Source of the DNA: Streptomyces sp. TS71-3
GTDB taxonomy: Bacteria; Actinomycetota; Actinomycetes; Streptomycetales; Streptomycetaceae
Direction of reading: 5' to 3'
Length of the DNA stretch: 64,000 nt
NCBI RefSeq assembly: GCF_018327685.1
Contig: NZ_BNEL01000001.1
Location: forward strand, 4,402,001 to 4,466,000
The notes beneath the pieces are model-generated. The model searched no databases. It was not told the origin of the DNA and was given only the letters and a program-made list of their open reading frames with translations. Positions 51,882-60,364 of the stretch are shown in pieces. How positions within the stretch are numbered: the stretch's first letter is position 1; each line of letters begins with the position of its first letter. A program made the position numbers and the translations under genes.

Positions 51882-52949
51882 ATGCACCCCACCGAACAGG
51901 CCGCGGAGCCGCACAGGGCGCATCCGACGGGGTCCGCGCCCCGCACCGGAGAACTCCAGGAGCCGCGCCGCACCGACTGCCCCTGGTGCGGCTCGCACCG
52001 GCTGCGCACCCGGCTGCGCGCCCCCGACCTGCTCCAGCACAAGGCCGGCTGCTTCGTGCTGGACCGCTGCCAGGACTGCGGCCACACCTTCCAGAACCCC
52101 GCTCTGACCGCCGCCGGACGCGAGTTCCACTGCGGCGACCTGCACGACGGCCTCGGCCCCGCGGTCGCCGAACGCCTCCTGGGCGCCCGGCACAGCCCGC
52201 GCCGGCTCCGGGACGCGGCCGGTGCGATGCTGAGCTTCGGGGAGCCGGAGAGCTGGCTCGACGTCGGCACCGGCCGGGCGCTCTTCCCCGTCGTGGCGAA
52301 GGAGGTCCACCCGTACATCGCGTTCGACGGGCTCGACACGGGCGCCGTCGTCGAACTGGCCGCCGCCGACGGCCACGTCGACGAGGCGCACCGCGGCACC
52401 CTGCCCGAACTCGCACCGGGCCTCGCGGGCCGCTACGACGCCGTGAGCATGTTCCACCACCTGGAGCACGCCCCGGACCCGCGCGCGGAACTGGCCGCCG
52501 CGCGCATCGTGCTGAGGCCCGGCGGGCACCTGCTCATCGAGACCGCGGACCCCGGCAGCCGCTTCGCGAGGCTGCTCGGCCGCTGGTGGATCTCGCACCT
52601 CCAGCCGCAGCACCTGCACCTGTTGCCGCTGCGCAACGTCCACCGCGCGCTGGAGGACCTCGGGTACACGGTGATCGTCGCCGAACGCCGCTCGGCGCAT
52701 GTCCCGTACGACCTGACAGTGGCGCTGGTGCTGCTGGTCGACCGCTGCCTGCCGGGGGCCGGGGCGCCCGCCCGCCCCCGGCCGCCCGGGGCGCTGCGCC
52801 GCGCCCGCCGGGCCGTGCTCCTGCGCGTGGCGGCGCCGGCCGTCGCCACGGCGCACGCCGCCGACCGGCTGCTGGCCCCCCTGGCCCGCCGCACCCGCTT
52901 CGCCAACGCCTACCGGATCATCGCCCGGAAGGAGGGGGACCGGGGGTGA
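51882..52949 (+). CDS. SAM-dependent methyltransferase with N-terminal zinc ribbon
   Basis: The 355-aa protein has two CxxC pairs (CPWCGS and CQDCGH, residues about 34-70) forming a zinc ribbon, then a class I Rossmann methyltransferase (SWLDVGTGRALFPVVAK, RYDAVSMFHHLEHAPDPR, LRPGGHLLIETADPGS). The C-terminus is Arg/Ala-rich. It lies between the divergent cobT and the convergent cobU genes. A link to cobalamin is suggested only by position. The start ATG at 51882 has GGAGG four bases before it. Confidence 0.83.
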   Translation: MHPTEQAAEPHRAHPTGSAPRTGELQEPRRTDCPWCGSHRLRTRLRAPDLLQHKAGCFVLDRCQDCGHTFQNPALTAAGREFHCGDLHDGLGPAVAERLLGARHSPRRLRDAAGAMLSFGEPESWLDVGTGRALFPVVAKEVHPYIAFDGLDTGAVVELAAADGHVDEAHRGTLPELAPGLAGRYDAVSMFHHLEHAPDPRAELAAARIVLRPGGHLLIETADPGSRFARLLGRWWISHLQPQHLHLLPLRNVHRALEDLGYTVIVAERRSAHVPYDLTVALVLLVDRCLPGAGAPARPRPPGALRRARRAVLLRVAAPAVATAHAADRLLAPLARRTRFANAYRIIARKEGDRG

Positions 52950-52977
52950 GCCCGGACGCCCGCGGGATCACGGCGCG

Positions 52978-54246
52978 TCAGCCGCGCAGGACCAGTGCCT
53001 GCCCCGCCACCACCAGCAGCACGTGCTCGCACTCGGCGGCGAACGCGGTGTTCAGGCGGCCCAGTTCGTCGCGGTAGCGGCGGCCGGACGCGGTGGCCGG
53101 GACGATGCCGGAACCCACCTCGTTCGAGACGGCGACGACCGTGCGCCGCGTCGCGCGCACCGCCTCCGTGAGCGCCGCGACCCGCCGCCGCAGCTCCTGC
53201 TCGCCACCCGCGGCCCACTCGGCGTCGTCCCAGGCGTCCACCTCGTCCATCACCGCCGTCAGCCACAGCGACAGGCAGTCGATGAGCAGCACCGGGCCGT
53301 CCCCGGCGAGCAGCGGCACGAGGTCGCAGGTCTCCACGGTCTCCCAGGAGGCGGGCCGCCGTTCGCGGTGCGCGCGGACGCGGGCCGCCCACTCGGCGTC
53401 GCCGGCGCGGGTGCCGCCCGTCGCCACGTACAGCACGTCGGGGAACGTCTCCAGGCGCCGCTCGGCCTCCGCCGACTTGCCCGAGCGCGCCCCGCCCAGC
53501 ACCAGCGCCCGGCGCGGCACGGCGGGCAGGTCCGGCACGTCGGGCACGGCCGCCACGCCCGGCACGGTCGGGGTGCCCTGCCCGGTGCCGCCGTTGCCCA
53601 TGCGGAACGTGCCCGCGGTCACCCGTGCGCCGTCCGGGACCGTCCGCGCGCCCGCGGCGGCCAGCCTGCGCCGCAGCTCCGGGCCCGGCGGGACGGTGTG
53701 GTCCAGATGGACGGCGAGCACGTCGGTGGCCGCTCCCACCGCGCCGGCGGCGCGCAACCGGGCCAGGGCGTCCGGGCGGCCCAGCACGTCGGCGAGCACC
53801 AGGTCGTACGGCGCCTGCCTGGTCGCCGGCTCCGCGGGCCCCGCGCCCGGCGGCAGGTACAGCATCCGCGAGCCGTCGCGGCCCACCACCTCGTAGCCCG
53901 TGCCGGGACGGTCCAGGGCGATGGCGCGCACCCGGTGGCCGGAGAGCAGCGCCAGCTCGCGCCCCTCCGGCACCCGGCCCGGCTCGGGAAGCTCCAAGGG
54001 CAGCTCCGCCGGGGGCCCGTGGCGCGCATGGGAGAGCAGCACCTGCCGCACGCCGGCCAGCGAGTGGCCCGCGCGGGCCGCGGTGAGCGCGAGGCCAGGG
54101 GTCAGGTCGAGCAGGAGGGTCCCGTCCACCAGCACCGCCGTCGCCGCGCGCGCGTCCTCGCCGCGCGCCGTCGCGCAGGCGGCGCACGGGCAGCCGGGGC
54201 GGGGCAGGCCGGCCGGGCCGCCGGTACCGAGCAGAGTGACTTCCAC
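52978..54246 (-). CDS. cobU: CobU kinase/guanylyltransferase fused to an MBL-like domain
   Basis: The 422-aa fusion has a C-terminal CobU domain (RALVLGGARSGKSAEAERRL with the P-loop GGARSGKS, then VLYVATGGTRAGDAEWAARV, NEVGSGIVP). It phosphorylates cobinamide and transfers GMP. The N-terminal 220 residues look like a metallo-beta-lactamase fold of the PqqB/PhnP type (VEVTLLGTGGPAGLPRPGCP, CAAC). However, the metal motif HxHxDH is reduced to HARHGPP, so hydrolase activity is doubtful. The start is GTG at 54246. It converges with the methyltransferase, 28 bp apart. Confidence 0.9.
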   Translation of the reverse strand: MEVTLLGTGGPAGLPRPGCPCAACATARGEDARAATAVLVDGTLLLDLTPGLALTAARAGHSLAGVRQVLLSHARHGPPAELPLELPEPGRVPEGRELALLSGHRVRAIALDRPGTGYEVVGRDGSRMLYLPPGAGPAEPATRQAPYDLVLADVLGRPDALARLRAAGAVGAATDVLAVHLDHTVPPGPELRRRLAAAGARTVPDGARVTAGTFRMGNGGTGQGTPTVPGVAAVPDVPDLPAVPRRALVLGGARSGKSAEAERRLETFPDVLYVATGGTRAGDAEWAARVRAHRERRPASWETVETCDLVPLLAGDGPVLLIDCLSLWLTAVMDEVDAWDDAEWAAGGEQELRRRVAALTEAVRATRRTVVAVSNEVGSGIVPATASGRRYRDELGRLNTAFAAECEHVLLVVAGQALVLRG

Positions 54247-54396
54247 GGGAAGATCCTCCCGCGCCCCCGCACGGGCTGCGCGTCCGGCTAGGCTTCGAGC
54301 GGACCAGGGCGCCTGACCTGGCGGCTCGTGCAGCGGTGCGCAGAAGGCCGGTGCTAAGGCCGGTGCCAACAGACCGCAGAACCAAGGGAGGCTCAC

Positions 54397-54618
54397 ATGG
54401 CGGCATGGACGTGGCGGTTCGAGACGTCGGACGGGACCGCGGTGCAGCCGGCCGTCCAGCCGGAGGAGTTCACCACGCAGGGCGACGCGGAGTCGTGGCT
54501 CGGCGAGTACTTCAAGCCGCTCGCCGAGGGCGGGGCGGACCAGGCCACCCTCTTCGAGGACGACCAGAAGATCTACGGTCCGATGAGCCTGCACCCCGAC
54601 GAGGCCGCCGGTTCCTGA
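54397..54618 (+). CDS. Small conserved acidic protein
   Basis: The 73-aa acidic protein (MAAWTWRFETSDGTAVQPAV, then DAESWLGEYFKPL and ATLFEDDQKIYGPMSLHPDE) is predicted soluble with mixed alpha/beta structure. AGGGAGG precedes the ATG at 54397. It is conserved as a stand-alone small protein in Streptomyces by my recollection; function unknown. The 206-bp gap after it carries the direct repeat CGGTGCCGTCAGGC at 54709 and 54733. Confidence 0.75.
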   Translation: MAAWTWRFETSDGTAVQPAVQPEEFTTQGDAESWLGEYFKPLAEGGADQATLFEDDQKIYGPMSLHPDEAAGS

Positions 54619-54825
54619 GGGCTCCCCCGGTCGCGGTACGGCGTCCGCCCAGGGGTCACGCGCCGTCAGGCCGGTTCGGGCCCCGGTGCCGCCGGGACGG
54701 AGGGCGTTCGGTGCCGTCAGGCGGGAAGGTGTCCGGTGCCGTCAGGCCGACGGGTGTTCGGCCCCGCCGCGGGCCGATCGCGGGCCGGGTCCCGCTCCAC
54801 CGGTCCCGCTCCCTCGGTCCCGCTA

Positions 54826-55977
54826 CTACATCGTGCCGAGCCGGACGCGGGCCGTCCGCTCGTGGCCGTCCCTGACGTAGGTCACCTTCACCGTGGCCCC
54901 GGGCTTCTGGTGCGCCAGGGCCTCCGCGAGTGAGGTGACGGTGGTGATCCGGGTGCTGTCCACCCGGGTGATGGTGTCGCCCGCCCGCAGGCCCGACTTG
55001 TCCGCCGCGCCGCCCTTGTGCACGCGCACGACGGCCACCCCGTCCGGTTCGGAGTTGCGGCCGAGGACCGTGCGCGCCGAGATGCCGAGCGCCGCCCGCC
55101 CCGAGTTGGTGACCCGGCCGCTGGAGATGATCTGGCCCGCGATGGTGGTGACCGTCCGGGAGGGGATGGCGAAACCGATGCCGGGCGCCGCGCTGCCGCC
55201 CAGGTCGGGGTCGGTCGCGGCGAGCGTCGGGATGCCGATGACCTTGCCGTCCAGGCCCACCAGCGCCCCGCCGCTGTTGCCCGGGTTGATCGCGGCCGAG
55301 GTCTGCACCAGGTCCGTGATGGTCGCACCCGTGCCTCCGTCACCGCTCTCCGTGACCGTCCGCCCGGTGGCCGAGACGATCCCCTGGGTGACGCTGGACG
55401 ACAGTCCGAGCGGTGACCCCATGGCCAGCACGATCTGGCCCACCCGCACCGACGTGGAGTCCCCGAACGACGCGGCCCGGAGCCCTGTGGGCACCCGGTC
55501 CAGCTTCACCACCGCGAGGTCCTGGTCGGGATAGGCGAACACCAGCTTCGCCCTCAGTGCCTGCTGGCTGTGTGCCGTGGTGACCTTGAACGACTTCTCG
55601 TCGCGGACCACATGCGCGTTGGTGACGATGTGCCCCTGCCCGTCGTACACGATCCCGGAGCCCAGCGCCCTGGTGCCCTGGATCTGTACGACCGACGGCA
55701 GCACCTGCCGGATCACCTGCTCGTACGCGGTCTGGAGGTCGGTCGCCGCGAGCGGTGCCGTCCGCCCGCCTCCGTCGGCCCCTCGGGACGCCGTCGCGGA
55801 TGCCTCGGCCGTGCTCGCCCGGCCGCCCGCGGAACCGTCCACGCAGGCCCCGAGCAGCAGCGCCGCGCAGGCGCAGAGGGCCGCTGCCCGCGGCGCTCCG
55901 GCGAAACGCGCAGGACGCCTCCTCGCGTGCCGGTCCGGGTCGCCGGACACGCGGGCGCCCGCAGACATCAGATCCAT
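54826..55977 (-). CDS. HtrA/DegP-like serine protease lipoprotein with PDZ domain
   Basis: The 383-aa exported protease has a lipobox LLLGAC near residue 43 and a trypsin-like domain. Its catalytic residues are His in VTNAHVVRD, Asp in YPDQDLAVVKL and Ser in NPGNSGGALV. A C-terminal PDZ domain (GISARTVLGRNSEPDGVAVV, GLRAGDTITRVDSTRI) follows. Such envelope proteases degrade misfolded secreted proteins. The cell-envelope-stress genes pspA and pspAA lie 2 kb away. ATG at 55977 or at 55968 may start it. Confidence 0.92.
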   Translation of the reverse strand: MDLMSAGARVSGDPDRHARRRPARFAGAPRAAALCACAALLLGACVDGSAGGRASTAEASATASRGADGGGRTAPLAATDLQTAYEQVIRQVLPSVVQIQGTRALGSGIVYDGQGHIVTNAHVVRDEKSFKVTTAHSQQALRAKLVFAYPDQDLAVVKLDRVPTGLRAASFGDSTSVRVGQIVLAMGSPLGLSSSVTQGIVSATGRTVTESGDGGTGATITDLVQTSAAINPGNSGGALVGLDGKVIGIPTLAATDPDLGGSAAPGIGFAIPSRTVTTIAGQIISSGRVTNSGRAALGISARTVLGRNSEPDGVAVVRVHKGGAADKSGLRAGDTITRVDSTRITTVTSLAEALAHQKPGATVKVTYVRDGHERTARVRLGTM

Positions 55978-56123
55978 GCCCGGAGTATCCCTTTCGCCCG
56001 CCCTGTCCGGCCTGCTCTGCGGTCCGTTCAGGGGGCTTCCGAGGGCTTCAGGGGGCCGTCAGCGGGGCGGGTGGGCCTGGTGCATCGGACTCACGGGCGC
56101 CGATCCGCGCACGCCGTGGCCGC

Positions 56124-56945
56124 TCAGCCCCGCACCCCGCACAGGTGCAGCAGCGCCGCCACGCTCCGGTAGGGATCCGTGCGCCCCGCCCGCTCCTCCG
56201 CCGCGAGCAGCGCCTCGGGCTCGGCGGGCAGCACCGCGTCGTCCGGGGCCAGATCCGTGAAGACCCGGACGCCGTACCAGGCGGTCAGGGGTGCCCCGAT
56301 GCCGGCCAGCGTCGCCGTGAGGGCGTCCAGCCGGTCGGCGCGGACCCGCAGGCCGAGGCGGTTGGTGTACGTGTCCGTGCCGAACGCCGCCAGCGCGGCC
56401 GGCCAGTCCCCGGCGAGCCCGGGGCGCATCGCGAGCGCGTCGCCGTTGCGCACCAGCAGGGACAGCAGGCCGCCGGGGGCGAGCACCCGGGCGAGCCCCG
56501 CGAGCAACCCGTCCGGTTCGGCCACGTACATCAGCACGCCGTGGCAGAGCACCACGTCGAAGGCGCCGGGCAGGAAGTGCACGCCGGTGTCACGGCCGTC
56601 GCCCTCCACCAGCCGTACCCGGCGGCGGATGCCCTCGGGCTCGGCCTCCAGCGCGGAGCGGGCGGTCGCGAGCATGCCCGGGTCGCTCTCCAGGCCGGTC
56701 ACCTCGTGGCCGGCCCTGGCCAGCCGCAGCGCCTGCGTGCCCTGGCCCATGCCCACGTCCAGCACCTTCAGCCGCTGCCCGACCGGGAAGCGGCTCGCGA
56801 TCTGCTCGTCGAGCTGCCGGGCCACGAGCTCCTGCCGTACGGCGTTGCGCAGGCCCCCGAGGCCCTTCAGCCAGGCATCGGCGCCATCCGTGAAGCCGGC
56901 AGGGCCCGCCCCTCGGGCAAAGGCCGGACCCGGCTCCGGTCTCAG
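56124..56945 (-). CDS. SAM-dependent methyltransferase, apparent CTG start
   Basis: The 273-aa class I methyltransferase has GQRLKVLDVGMGQGTQALRL (SAM motif I), VTGLESDPGM, FDVVLCHGVLMYVAEPDGLL and LAPGGLLSLLVRNGDA. No ATG, GTG or TTG is in frame near the conserved N-terminus (GLGGLRNAVRQELVARQ). The only suitable codon is CTG at 56945. It overlaps the DUF3043 stop as CTGA, with AGGAG seven bases upstream, exactly where an ATGA or GTGA coupling site would be. The next in-frame GTG would cut into the conserved part. Confidence 0.75.
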   Translation of the reverse strand: MRPEPGPAFARGAGPAGFTDGADAWLKGLGGLRNAVRQELVARQLDEQIASRFPVGQRLKVLDVGMGQGTQALRLARAGHEVTGLESDPGMLATARSALEAEPEGIRRRVRLVEGDGRDTGVHFLPGAFDVVLCHGVLMYVAEPDGLLAGLARVLAPGGLLSLLVRNGDALAMRPGLAGDWPAALAAFGTDTYTNRLGLRVRADRLDALTATLAGIGAPLTAWYGVRVFTDLAPDDAVLPAEPEALLAAEERAGRTDPYRSVAALLHLCGVRG

Positions 56946-57535
56946 GGCCGCTCTCCTCGCTTGACCTGCGGTTTCGGCATGCGGAGCCGCCGCATCTGGA
57001 GCGAGCGCATCAGGGCGTAGGCCACCGCGCCACGGGTGGACTGGCCCGAGAACCGCTCGGCCAGGCGCCCCCGGAGCCGGACGACCGTGACGGCCGAGTC
57101 GATCACGATCAGGATGATCACGACGAGCCACAGCAGCAGCGCGATGCTCTGGAGCGAGCCCACCCGCACCATGCTGAGGATGAGGATCACCACCGCGAGC
57201 GGCAGGAAGAACTCGGCGACGTTGATCCGGGAGTCGATGAAGTCGCGCACATACCGGCGCACGGGACCCTTGTCGCGCGCCGGCAGATAGCGCTCGTCGC
57301 CGGTCGCCAGGGCCTGGCGCTGGCGCTCCATATGCTCCCGGCGCACCTCGCGCTGCCGGCGGGCGGCGTCCTTGCGGTTCACCGGGGTGTTGGCCACGCT
57401 GCGGCGCTGTGACTGCGCCTGGCTGCGCTTGGGCGTCGGCCGGCCCTTCGGGGCCTGCGGGTCACGCGGCGTCGTTGCGTCGCTCACCGGCGCCTTGGAG
57501 GCGCCGGCCTTCTCATTGGCACGGCTACGGAACAC
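56942..57535 (-). CDS. DUF3043 membrane protein
   Basis: The 197-aa protein has a long basic N-terminal half (RPTPKRSQAQSQRRSVANTP, NRKDAARRQREVRREHMERQ), then ARDKGPVRRYVRDFIDSRIN, typical of DUF3043, and two membrane helices (FFLPLAVVILILSMV, IALLLWLVVIILIVIDSAVT). The start is GTG at 57535 (VFRSRANEK). The family is actinobacterial and of unknown role. It is co-transcribed with the following methyltransferase and divergent from pspA. Confidence 0.9.
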   Translation of the reverse strand: MFRSRANEKAGASKAPVSDATTPRDPQAPKGRPTPKRSQAQSQRRSVANTPVNRKDAARRQREVRREHMERQRQALATGDERYLPARDKGPVRRYVRDFIDSRINVAEFFLPLAVVILILSMVRVGSLQSIALLLWLVVIILIVIDSAVTVVRLRGRLAERFSGQSTRGAVAYALMRSLQMRRLRMPKPQVKRGERP

Positions 57536-57847
57536 AAAGCACAAGGGTACGGGGTGCCGGGCGGAGCCATGGACGGGGGATCCGCGCAGGATACAGAGAA
57601 AAAGGGGAACGATCCGGCAACGCCGGACGTCTGTACAGGGGCAGAACGGGCGTAGCCGAGTAAACGGTCCGCCCGCCGGGGAGCCCCCGGGGGGCACCTA
57701 CTCCTTACGCCGGAGCACCCGAGGTCGCAGTCGTCCTTGGGGATGACCGTATCCGCGTCGGAACAGTGCGGTAATGGATGCGGGGCCCGTACTGTGGGTT
57801 CTGCAGGAGCTGAGCCGGAGTCCGTCAGAAGGGGGCGCGCGAAGCCC
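57536..57847. other. Divergent promoter region of DUF3043 and pspA
   Basis: This 312-bp region holds no gene. The pspA side has GCGTCGGAACAGTGCGGTAA and GTACTGTGGGTTCTGCAGG around 57758-57806, a slightly less GC-rich stretch where its promoter may lie. No clear operator was found. Confidence 0.4.
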
Positions 57848-58639
57848 ATGAGCGGTGTCATGAAGCGTATGGGGATGATCTTCCGCGCGAAGGCGAACAA
57901 GGCCCTTGACCGGGCCGAGGACCCGCGCGAAACCCTCGACTACTCGTACCAGAAGCAGCTCGAGCTGCTCCAGAAGGTGCGCCGCGGCGTAGCCGACGTG
58001 GCCACCTCCCGCAAGCGCCTGGAGTTGCAGCTCGGCCAGCTCCAGGGCCAGTCGACCAAGCTTGAGGACCAGGGCCGCAAGGCCCTCGCGCTCGGCCGCG
58101 AGGACCTCGCCCGCGAGGCCCTCTCCCGCCGCGCGGCGCTCCAGCAGCAGGTCACGGACCTGGAATCCCAGCACCAGACCCTCCAGGGCGAGGAGGAGAA
58201 GCTCACCCTCGCGGCCCAGCGCCTCCAGGCCAAGGTGGACGCCTTCCGCACCAAGAAGGAGACCATCAAGGCCACCTACACCGCCGCCCAGGCCCAGACC
58301 AGGATCGGCGAGGCCTTCTCCGGCATCTCGGAGGAGATGGGCGACGTCGGCCTGGCGGTCCAGCGCGCCGAGGACAAGACCGCCCAGATGCAGGCCCGTG
58401 CCGGCGCCATCGACGAGCTGCTGGCGTCCGGCGCGCTCGACGACCCCACCGGCACGGCGAAGGACGACATCGCGGCCGAGCTGGACCGCATCAGCGGTGG
58501 GACGGACGTCGAGCTGGAGCTCCAGCGCATGAAGGCGGAGCTGTCCGGCGGCTCGCAGCAGCAGGCCATCGAGGGCGGCCAGCAGGGCGGGCAGGGCCAG
58601 CAGCAGTCGCAGGACACCCCGCGCTTCGACAAGCAGTAG
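57848..58639 (+). CDS. pspA: PspA/IM30-family membrane-protection protein
   Basis: The 263-aa protein is mostly coiled-coil (YSYQKQLELLQKVRRGVADV, RRAALQQQVTDLESQHQTLQ, AVQRAEDKTAQMQARAGAID) with an amphipathic N-terminus (KRMGMIFRAKANKALDRAED), the PspA layout. PspA oligomers bind and stabilise the cytoplasmic membrane under stress. The Gln/Gly-rich C-terminal tail is typical of actinobacterial PspA. It is followed by PspAA and a two-component pair. Confidence 0.93.
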   Translation: MSGVMKRMGMIFRAKANKALDRAEDPRETLDYSYQKQLELLQKVRRGVADVATSRKRLELQLGQLQGQSTKLEDQGRKALALGREDLAREALSRRAALQQQVTDLESQHQTLQGEEEKLTLAAQRLQAKVDAFRTKKETIKATYTAAQAQTRIGEAFSGISEEMGDVGLAVQRAEDKTAQMQARAGAIDELLASGALDDPTGTAKDDIAAELDRISGGTDVELELQRMKAELSGGSQQQAIEGGQQGGQGQQQSQDTPRFDKQ

Positions 58640-58673
58640 GCCGCACCCCGTAGGCCACGCCGAGGAGGGCGTC

Positions 58674-58952
58674 ATGATCGTGCGGATCATGGGAGAGGGC
58701 CAGCTGGTGCTGGCCGACAGCGTCATCGACGAGCTGAACAGGCTCGACGACGACCTGCTCGCGGAGATGGAGCGCGGTGACGGCCCCGGCTTCCGCCGGA
58801 CGCTGCACGCGCTCCTCGACAAGGTCCGCGAGCTGGGGGAGTCCGTCCCCGACGACTCCCTGGAGCCCTCGGAGCTGATCCTGCCGGCTCCGGACGCCAC
58901 CCTCGAAGAGGTCCGCTCCCTGCTCACCGACGACGGCCTGATCCCCGGCTGA
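58674..58952 (+). CDS. pspAA: PspA-associated protein PspAA
   Basis: The 92-aa protein begins MIVRIMGEGQLVLADSVIDE and is acidic throughout. This matches the actinobacterial PspAA family, which is encoded directly after pspA and proposed to partner it. GGAGG precedes the ATG at 58674, and the gap to pspA is 34 bp, so they are co-transcribed. Confidence 0.85.
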   Translation: MIVRIMGEGQLVLADSVIDELNRLDDDLLAEMERGDGPGFRRTLHALLDKVRELGESVPDDSLEPSELILPAPDATLEEVRSLLTDDGLIPG

Positions 58953-59032
58953 CCCCTGGCGGTGGTGCCGCGGAACGGGCGCCGCCCGCGCCCGGGACTC
59001 CGGCACCTCCCGCTCCGGCTCCAGAACACACC

Positions 59033-60364
59033 GTGAGACCTCTGACCGCAGCCCACGCCTGGCACCGCACGCACCCCTCGGCGCTCGACGTCTGCCTCGC
59101 CACCGGCGTCCTGATCTGCATGATCGCCGGCTCTCTCGCCGACCCCCGGGGCCCCGGCGCCGCCTTCAGGTTCGCCCACGTGCCCGACCCGTTGAGCCTG
59201 CTCCTGATGGTCCTCGGCTCCGCTGCCCTGGTCTTCCGGCGCCGCGCGCCCAAAGCCGTGCTCACCGCCACCGGGGCCGTGTCCCTCGTGGAGCTGCTCT
59301 CCGGCGAGCCGCGCACCCCCGTGGCGATGTGCGCCGTCGTCGCGCTCTTCACCGTCGCCGCCGCCACCGACCGGCCCACCACCTGGCGCGTCGGCCTGCT
59401 CACCGCCACGATCCTCACCGCCGCCGCCATGCTCGCCGGCCCCCTGCCCTGGTACGCGCAGGAGAACATCGCGATCTTCGCCTGGACCGGGATGGCCGCG
59501 GCCGCCGGCGACGCCGTGCGCAGCCGCCGCGCCTTCGTGCACGCCATCCGCGAGCGGGCCGAGCGTGCCGAGCGCACCCGCGAGGAGGAGGCCCGCCGCA
59601 GGGTCGCCGAGGAGCGGCTGCGCATCGCCCGGGACCTGCACGACGTCGTCGCCCACCACATCGCCCTGGTCAACGTCCAGGCAGGGGTCGCCGCCCATGT
59701 CATGGACAGGCGGCCCGACCAGGCCAAGGAGGCACTCGCGCACGTCCGGGAGGCCAGCCGCACCGCCCTCGGGGAGCTGCGCGCCACCGTGGGCCTGCTG
59801 CGCCAGTCCGGCGATCCCGAGGCGCCCACCGAGCCCGCGCCCGGCCTCGACCGCCTCGACGAGCTTGTCGACACCTTCCGGCACGCCGGGCTGCCCGTCC
59901 AGGTGGCCCGCGCGGACCACGGCACCGTCCTGCCCGCGGCCGTCGACCTGGCCGCCTACCGGATCCTCCAGGAGGCGCTCACCAACGTGCGCAAGCACGC
60001 CGGCGCCGGCGCCAGGGCCGAGGTCGGCGTGGTGCGCGTGGGGGACCGCCTGGAACTCACCGTCCTCGACACGCCCGCCGGCGCCGACGGCCAGGAGCCC
60101 CCGGCCGACCCCGGCGAACCCGGCGCCCACGGCCACCGCGAGCGGACCCCCCGGCCGGAGGCCGGCAGCGAGGAGGCCGAGGACGACGGCGAGGAGGCCG
60201 GAGGAGGCGGGCACGGCCTGATCGGCATGCGCGAGCGTGCCACCGCGCTCGGCGGAAGCTGCACAGCGGGCCCCCGCTACGGCGGCGGCTTCCGCGTGCA
60301 TGCGATCCTGCCGGTCAAGGCCCGCACCGGCCGGGTCGGGGGGACGACAGGGGACCGGGCGTGA
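59033..60364 (+). CDS. Sensor histidine kinase (HisKA_3 type)
   Basis: The 443-aa protein has four to five membrane segments in residues 15-160. The dimerisation motif RIARDLHDVVAHHIALVNVQ carries the likely phospho-histidine H203, and N318 lies in LQEALTNVRKHA. The ATP-lid region is odd: after LTVLDTPAGAD an acidic insert of about 40 residues (EEAEDDGEEAGGG) separates it from GHGLIGMRER, so the first glycine box is degenerate. The start is GTG at 59033. It lies after pspA/pspAA and overlaps its response regulator by four bases. Envelope stress is a plausible input. Confidence 0.88.
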   Translation: MRPLTAAHAWHRTHPSALDVCLATGVLICMIAGSLADPRGPGAAFRFAHVPDPLSLLLMVLGSAALVFRRRAPKAVLTATGAVSLVELLSGEPRTPVAMCAVVALFTVAAATDRPTTWRVGLLTATILTAAAMLAGPLPWYAQENIAIFAWTGMAAAAGDAVRSRRAFVHAIRERAERAERTREEEARRRVAEERLRIARDLHDVVAHHIALVNVQAGVAAHVMDRRPDQAKEALAHVREASRTALGELRATVGLLRQSGDPEAPTEPAPGLDRLDELVDTFRHAGLPVQVARADHGTVLPAAVDLAAYRILQEALTNVRKHAGAGARAEVGVVRVGDRLELTVLDTPAGADGQEPPADPGEPGAHGHRERTPRPEAGSEEAEDDGEEAGGGGHGLIGMRERATALGGSCTAGPRYGGGFRVHAILPVKARTGRVGGTTGDRA

